A stretch of DNA of 64,000 nt, taken from Linyphia triangularis. Lineage: Eukaryota; Arthropoda; Arachnida; Araneae; Linyphiidae. The position numbers and the translations under genes were made by a program. The stretch spans positions 101,506,163 to 101,570,162 of the forward strand of contig OZ021724.1 in the NCBI GenBank assembly GCA_963978545.1, in the 5' to 3' direction. Position 1 is the first letter of the stretch. Every line of letters begins with the position of its first letter. Of the stretch, positions 57,616 through 64,000 are shown in pieces. Below the pieces are notes generated by a model that searched no databases, was not told where the DNA came from, and saw only the letters and a list, made by a program, of their open reading frames with translations.

Positions 57616-57837
57616 TCTATGTGATTGGAACTTAGTAAATCAGCAATAATACTATCGATATGTGTTAGAAAAGTTTTTGAACTGTGTTGATATGTAGTTG
57701 AACAATTAGAATGAGAATAGGTATATGTTTATTGTTTACTGAAGTAATTTCTCTCTGTTTTATAAAGAGATATTGCCAATGATTTTCGTTAGTCACTTTA
57801 GTAAGATAGATAGGTCCTAGTGGTTTTTAATGTTTTT

Positions 57838-58675
57838 TTTTTAAATCCTTTATATTGTTGCGTGGACAGGTTCGAAAGGTTTGAAGGCAAAGCAGATCAA
57901 AACTTGTCGAAATTTATTTCAATATAACTCTTCGCAGATTCTCTTACAACTCCAAAACTTCTCGTTCTAGTAGACTCAATACAGCTCTTTTCGCAACAAT
58001 AGAGCACAAAACAGCAGTTAAAAACTTGACAACACAACTGCTAAAATCACTGCAAAAGACAGTGCAATACAGTTCGCTTTCGGAACTCTCTGAATGCTCA
58101 CTGAGACTCAGTATCTCAATACAGTAAATTCAGTCAACTCACTGACTCAACTCAGTCAACTAACTGACTAACCTAACTAACTCGGGCTTATATAGGGGAG
58201 GCGGCGAACCTTCTTGAAACTTCTAGAGGTAGATATTTGGAGAACTTTCCAGATCGTAGTCGAAAAGTCCTATACATGTACATGGGGACCGAAAATGTCG
58301 CTAAATGGTCGCCAAATTTGGCGACAAAAATTAGTCGCCAAAACCGTCGCCAACTTGGCTCTATCTCGCCAATTTGTTGAGATTGCCATTACCATAATGT
58401 TAAATGCCCTGCTCCTTGTAAAACTCGCTTCCCAGCGTTATCTCTGTAAAACTCGTTATCAAGCATTAAGACACACATTGCGGGGAAGCAAACTAAAGAC
58501 GAACTATTGCACTGCCTTATACGAAATGTACATAAAATTTCCTATTTACAAAATTAACACAACGATATATTTACAAATATACAAAAATTCGTAGCAATAT
58601 TAATTTCGATTTTTTTTGTGTGCATGTTTGTCGATGGGAGCCGAATCTGCGGAGGCCTAATTAACCCCCTTGCCG
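57838..58675 (+). mobile_element. R2 fragment split by a family 2 solo LTR
   Basis: TTAAATCCTTTATAT lies left of the LTR and TAATTTCGATTTTTTTTGTG, GGAGGCCTAATTAACCCCC to its right, reconstructing the R2 end once the LTR and one ATAT are removed. Confidence 0.75.
57856..58596 (-). mobile_element. Solo LTR, family 2, copy 2
   Basis: 741 bp, TGTTGCGTGGACAGG to ATTCGTAGCA, with ATAT on both sides (57852-57855 and 58597-58600). Homologous along its length to 45505-46242 with small differences in the CAGTCAACTAACTGAC-type repeats and the TTGGCGA cluster. The final dinucleotide is CA, as expected. Confidence 0.9.
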
Positions 58676-58677
58676 TT

Positions 58678-58758
58678 ACAGAATAAAATAATATAAAATA
58701 TAACTTTAAAAAAATATTCGTCACTATTTACAATTTTATACAGACGATTTTTGTAACA
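58678..58758 (-). mobile_element. Fragment of a family 1 LTR end
   Basis: ATTCGTCACTATTTACAATT and CAGACGATTTTTGTAACA match the terminal ~75 bp of the young element's LTR, followed by ATAT. The rest of the LTR is missing. Confidence 0.6.
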
Positions 58759-59700
58759 ATATGTTGCTATCTAATAATTTATATTTTAACGGAATACTGC
58801 TATTTTGCTCATTAAGAATTTGGATATAATTTTCGTTTCCAGTTCTTAATGCCTTGATGAATCTCTCATGTGTTCTTTTCTCGGAGTTATTACGCTTGTG
58901 CTAGAACTGGTATTTTCTTTATAATTGAAAGGTTACGGAAAAGAACACTCAGAGTCCATTTTTCTCAATTCACCAGAAAAGCTGATTTAAAATTAAAAGT
59001 CTCAGGGCTTATATCATGGTTGACGTAAATTGTTGCTCAAAATCTCATGTAACATGATATTTATTTGACAGAGGACACTTCGTAGTTAAATTATTTGCTA
59101 TAACCATGCAAATGGCGGGAAAACCTCGATTTCAAAAAATTGGATTCTTATCATTCTTTGCCTTGGCTCTTCAATTGCATATGTGCTAAGTGTGGTGCTT
59201 TATTTTTAAGGAGTACTGCTCATGTGTAACTATCTACTAATCTAATTTTTTATTCATTGTTCTGAGCAGTTCACCAAGGCAATTAATTAGTCATTATAAT
59301 TTGGCAACATCGAATTCTGTTCGCACGGTCTTTCGAACAAAGTAAACTGCCGAACAATGAATCATTAGGCACAATGATTTTGAAATCATAAAACTTAATT
59401 CAAAAACAAACTCGATCGCGCTTTCGGCGGCGTTGTTAACACCGTCTCTCCTTGAAATCCCTTTTAAACAATCGGCTAATTAAGCGAAATTAATCGATTC
59501 CCTGTCAAAAAGTCCAGAGGAGAGAAAGAGGCGTCGATGTGCCTAATGGCTTCTAACGATATTAATTAACACCTGAGACGGGTAGAATAAAGCGTAACGC
59601 CCACTTGTAATGAACCGGAATGCTGTAATTGAAAAATGTTGTAAAATGGCACCTGCTGCTGTTGGTGGAATTCAAGTTGGAATGAGGGATGATGCTGAAG
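58759..59700. other. Unassigned sequence with a unique island at the right
   Basis: 58780-59380 is AT-rich and featureless. 59390-59600 is GC-richer and motif-bearing, listed separately. Confidence 0.4.
59390..59600. promoter_or_regulatory. Candidate enhancer: homeodomain-type and E-box motifs
   Basis: Unique DNA with GGCTAATTAAGC at 59474, GAAATTAATCGATTCC at 59486, CGATATTAATTAACACCTG at 59567 (homeodomain core plus CACCTG E-box) and CGGCGGCG at 59426. Such grouping is common in developmental enhancers, but AT-rich cores arise easily in this background. Confidence 0.25.
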
Positions 59701-59716
59701 GTGGATTGATTGTTTT

Positions 59717-61316
59717 CAGATTATCTGGCGCCGTCAGCAACACGAGGGCTATAGTGCGCCGAAACATTCGTCATTTGACAAGCCAACATACATTTACAGA
59801 CACCCATGCTTTACACGGGACTCGAACCCGCAACCTCGTGGTCTAGAAGCTAGCACGCTAACCACTATACCTTTTGATCAGCCCTATTGCTATTGGAGCA
59901 TTCATTTGCCAATACAATTACAAAATTAATTTATAAACAAAACCTAGTAACCTTAAACAGTTTTAAGAAGAATTCTCACTTGGGTTTGGGTTGTTGGTTG
60001 TATTCAGATTATCTGTGGCCGTCAGCAACACGAGGGCTATAGTGCGCCGAAACATTCGTCATTAGACAAGCCAACATACATTTACAGACACCCATGCTTT
60101 ACACGGGACTCGGAACCCGCAACCTCGTGGTCTAGAAGCTAGCACGCTAACCACTATACCTTTTGATCAGCCCTATTGCTATTGGAGCATTCATTTGCCA
60201 ATACAATTACAAAATTAATTTATAAACAAAACCTAGTAACCTTAAACAGTTTTAAGAAGAATTCTCACTTGGGTTTGGGTTGTTGGTTGTATTCAGATTA
60301 TCTGTGGCCGTCAGCAACACGAGGGCTATAGTGCGCCGAAACATTCGTCATTAGACAAGCCAACATACATTTACAGACACCCATGCTTTACACGGGACTC
60401 GGAACCCGCAACCTCGTGGTCTAGAAGCTAGCACGCTAACCACTATACCTTTTGATCAGCCCTATTGCTATTGGAGCATTCATTTGCAAATACAATTACA
60501 AAATTAATTTATAAACAAAACCTAGTAACCTTAAACAGTTTTAAGAAGAATTCTCACTTGGGTTTGGGTTGTTGGTTGTATTCAGATTATCTGTTGCCGT
60601 CAGCAACACGAGGGCTATAGTGCGCCGAAACATTCGTCATTTGACAAGCCAACATACATTTACAGACACCCATGCCTTACACGGGACTCGGAACCCGCAA
60701 CCTCGTGGTCTAGAAGCTAGCACGCTAACCACTATACCTTTTGATCAGCCCTATTGCTATTGGAGCATTCATTTGCCAATACAATTACAAAATTAATTTA
60801 TAAACAAAACCTAGTAACCTTAAACAGTTTTAAGAAGAATTCTCACTTGGGTTTGGGTTGTTGGTTGTATTCAGATTATCTGTGGCCGTCAGCAACACGA
60901 GGGCTATAGTGCGCCGAAACATTCGTCATTTGACAAGCCAACATACATTTACAAACACCCATGCTTTACACGGGACTCGAACCCGCAACCTCGTGGTCTA
61001 GAAGCTAGCACGCTAACCACTATACCTTTTGATCAGCCCTATTGCTATTGGAGCATTCATTTACCAATACAATTATAAAATTAATTTATAAACAAAACCT
61101 AGTAACCTTAAACAGTTTTAAGAAGAATTCTCACTAGGGCTTGGGTTGTTGGTTGTATTCAGATTATCTGTTGCCGTCAGCAACACGAGGGCTATAGTGC
61201 GCCGAAACATTCGTCATTTGACAAGCCAACATACATTTACAAACACCCATGCCTAACACGGGACTCGAACCCGCAACCTCGCGGTCTAGAAGCTAGCACG
61301 CTAACCACTACACCGT
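59717..61316 (-). repeat. Six-unit tandem array of a 289-bp repeat containing the SINE
   Basis: CAGATTATCTG occurs at 59717, 60005, 60294, 60583, 60872 and 61160, spacings of 288 or 289 bp. Each unit is an inverted SINE of about 175 bp plus a ~113-bp spacer holding CCCTATTGCTATTGGAGCAT and AACCTAGTAACCTTAAACAG. Units 2 to 4 have the B-box extra base, units 1, 5 and 6 do not. Unit 6 alone has the standard CCTAACACGGG and CACCGT ends, so it is probably the original side. Confidence 0.93.
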
Positions 61317-61453
61317 AGAGAAAGGTGGAGGGCAGTCGATTGATTGATTATTTGCTTTGGAAAGTGGTTCATTGACGATAAGTCAAACTGTTATCAATTC
61401 AAAAGGAGTATGCCAAGAAATGTTTTAAAGTTCCATTTTCTAAGCACAGATAT

Positions 61454-62137
61454 TAGAGGTTGGCGATATATCGATACGACGATAATTATATCAATACTTT
61501 TTTTTAAATATCGATAGTAAAAATATCGATACAAGTCACCGATATATCGATATTTTCACACATTTTTGGTTTTTTGATGATCGCTTTGTAGTTCCATGAG
61601 TATTTTCGATTTTCTTTATTCCCTTTTCAAAAACTTCAAAACTAAAGTTTGAACTTGGTTGAGAGACAGTTAAAATGGCACCCTAACCAAAAAGAAAACG
61701 TAATGTAAAGGAGAGATAATATAATTTATTAGTAGTCATTAACATAGCGCCGTTTCTGTGGCCAACTTGTGGCTGGGATGTGCATCTAATTTTAAATATT
61801 AAAAACATCTCTATCAGCAAAATATACGGTAAACTACTTTTCAAAATTTCTTCTTTAAAAACAAATGTGAATTCATTTATTAACATCCAAATGTATTTTA
61901 TTTATTCTAATTGATAATATAATTTATTTATTATAACAATTTTTATAATATATTTATTAAAACAATTTTGGACTGAATTCATGAAAAGTAGAAATTTGCT
62001 CCGAAAAACTTCGTTTCTGGCAAAATTGAATATCATTTTTAAAAAAAATCATGTATCGATATATCGATATTTTATCAATATTTTTTTCTATGCAACGATA
62101 TATCGATAATTATTTTTATCGATATTTCCAACCTCTA
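61454..62137 (-). mobile_element. hAT-like element with TATCGATA-rich ends, copy 2
   Basis: 684 bp from TAGAGGTTGGCGATATATCG to CGATATTTCCAACCTCTA, inverted ends of about 20 bp. Flanks ACAGATAT and ACATATAT (61446-61453 and 62138-62145) differ by one base, fitting an 8-bp hAT duplication. It holds an R2-like segment at 61735-61930 in the same place as copy 1. Confidence 0.78.
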
Positions 62138-62348
62138 ACATATATGGTATCAGTGTTAATAATCATGACCGAAATCTGGAGAATGTCAACTTTCTATGCT
62201 GAATGTCAGCATTCACATAGTCGCTTGGTGTATATCCGAAATATTTGCTAAATAACCTTATTTCTCACTTATACTGGCAATTGTTGACATTCACTATCAG
62301 TGCATGGTATTTTAAAATATATTTGTTGCGTTTGCGAGTCAAAAAATA

Positions 62349-62534
62349 CAGGGTTACTACAAAAGAATCATTCATTTTCAAAACTCGATTTATTTTCACC
62401 ACCCAAGTTTTACCACCTGGAGCATAAAACTTGAATATTTTGTGGTTATTTTTATACATTAATCATATTTGTAAGTATAGTTGTTTTGAATAAATCGGGT
62501 TTTGAAAATGAATCATTCTTTTGTAGTAACCCTG
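62349..62534. mobile_element. Small mariner-type MITE
   Basis: CAGGGTTACTACAAAAGAAT and its inverted partner at the right edge form ends of about 48 bp that include TTTCAAAACTCGATTTATT. TA lies at both borders (62347-62348 and 62535-62536). 186 bp, no protein. Confidence 0.88.
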
Positions 62535-62536
62535 TA

Positions 62537-64000
62537 TATGTGTTGCGTTTTTAAACCATATTTTATTATTAAAACATATTATGATGTATGTCAAAATAGG
62601 AGAAAGCTATAGTAATAGTAGATTCTAACTGAGAACAGAAAATAATACCAATAACAAACTTACTTAATTATGTGATTGACGTTATACTATCTTATTTATT
62701 GCAACAATTAAGATGCCACGTAACCTTATTCGCGTCGGAAGTAAGGATTTGGCTATCGCCTCTCCGTAGATATCTTCTTCTGCTTTCGACCTCTATCAGA
62801 GCATGTCTGTGATTGTCAACATACACCGGTGATAGTCCAAATATAAAAGAATATAATCAAATATTCGGTCTTTCACAGAGGTATTTGGTATATGTTGACA
62901 TTCACTGATGGAGAAAGTCGACATTCTTCAATTTCGGATATTCACAGTAACATCCGCATTTTTTTTTTTTTTTTTTGGCTAAGCTGCGACTGCAAGAGTG
63001 ACGTCATTTTCATCAATTGAGTTGAAACAATCCGTTGCTATGGCAGATTCCATGTATTTTTTTTAAATAACTCTAGACTCAAGTTAGATGAAGTACTTGA
63101 AGTTTACCAGCAATATTTGAGCTTTAAAAACCTTATATTCATATAAATAGTAAATATTATATTTCGGTAGATGTATTTTTAACAATAATTTTTTTTATGT
63201 AATATTTTGTTTTTATATGTTTTAAATTCACCATATTTTTTTGTTGTTGACATTTTGTACTATCGGAAAAGATATGCTGGGCTTAGGAGGGGAATTTAAA
63301 ATCAATTGGTGTTAAGGTTTTCACAATATTGACCTTATTTTTTTTATTTTTTTTTTGCTTTGTTTCGATTTTGTTTTATTTTAAAACAAACTTCTAAAAG
63401 AACTTGGTATAAAAAAATATCATCAGAAAATTTGTTTTGTTAAATTTTAATAAATCTCACAGTTATTTTTTTTTTTTTTAATATTTTTTTGAGAAAAACT
63501 GCTCTTACAAGAATTAAAAAAAAAAAAAAAAAAAAAAAAACATGTAGCATTTTTAAACTTTTATTTAATCTGTTGATGATATACTATAATTTCATAAAAA
63601 GTAATTGTTGTATACTTCTACTAGTTAGTAAAAAAAGGAACGTTGAAGTTTAAATATCACGTTTGGAGAAAATCAAAATTAAATTGTAGAAATTATATAA
63701 TAATGGATATTATTAATAATTGGTAGTTTGCTTTAAAAAAAATACAGCATTCTTATAATTTGATTAGAAACTAAAGTAAAACATCAAAGGCAGAAAAAAT
63801 AAAACAACATGAAATAAAAATTCAAAAATCTACTTTTTTCTTATTATATTAAGGTAGCCTCCTTTCGTAAGTTTCAATAGCAAATAAAAGTTGTAATTGC
63901 ATATAAAGAATTTATAGTAAATATTATGATGGATTATTTTTGTTTTACGAGTGAACTCTGAGTTTGGAATTATCATTTAACAAAGTGCAATCAGTTTCAT
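62537..64000. other. Unassigned AT-rich sequence to the window end
   Basis: Homopolymer A or T tracts at 62959, 63470 and 63517-63540. No exon, RNA gene or repeat match is visible. Confidence 0.4.

Noticed and set aside
58214..58594. 126-codon frame
   Set aside because: Lies wholly in a solo LTR on the strand opposite to its transcription; not shared as an open frame in the other LTR copy.

Overview
The window is 64 kb of AT-rich eukaryotic DNA, most likely from an arthropod and plausibly a chelicerate such as a spider. That guess rests on the repeat mix: a tRNA-headed SINE, hAT, piggyBac, PIF/Harbinger and mariner-type miniature elements, Ty3/gypsy LTRs and jockey-like LINE debris. No host diagnostic gene is present, so it stays an inference. 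I find no host protein-coding gene, no functional tRNA and no rRNA. The window reads as intergenic or intronic DNA built from layered transposons, satellites and a few GC-richer unique islands that could be regulatory. R1 to R5 below are local labels for repeat families.

Left third (1-21700). Three copies of a ~770-bp hAT-type MITE (R1) lie at 259-2025 and 10526-11305, the last inside a piggyBac remnant with TTAA flanks (10348-11596); a fourth is at 15789-16557. Irregular tandem arrays fill 2431-3185 and 5445-6620. A 885-bp TTAA-flanked MITE spans 12178-13062. At 14667-15572 a Harbinger-like MITE contains a SINE, which contains a solo LTR. A CRE- and YY1-rich unique island is at 16850-17110, and a 275-bp tandem repeat at 19020-20115.

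Middle (21700-45230). Families R2 and R3 recur, with large microsatellites grown inside them. A trimeric higher-order satellite lies at 26791-27535. A hAT-type MITE with a perfect 8-bp duplication is at 30753-31375. SINE copies lie at 34824-35003, 36997-37176 and 37660-37835, and a hAT transposase tail at 38478-38699. The only long open frame is in a young LTR retrotransposon (39851-43424). Its two 469-bp LTRs look identical, but it has lost reverse transcriptase, RNase H and the integrase core while keeping an 847-codon frame. It sits inside a LINE that also carries a piece of a second LINE.

Right third (45230-64000). Two solo LTRs of a second family, a foldback element, a Harbinger MITE with paired CRE palindromes, a nine-unit 185-bp satellite (51922-53578), a six-unit tandem array whose repeat unit contains the SINE (59717-61316), a hAT-like pair with TATCGATA-rich ends and a small mariner-type MITE.

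Nothing here forms an operon or pathway. The joint theme is repeated nesting: autonomous elements are broken, non-autonomous ones are young or multicopy, and satellites start from transposon copies.
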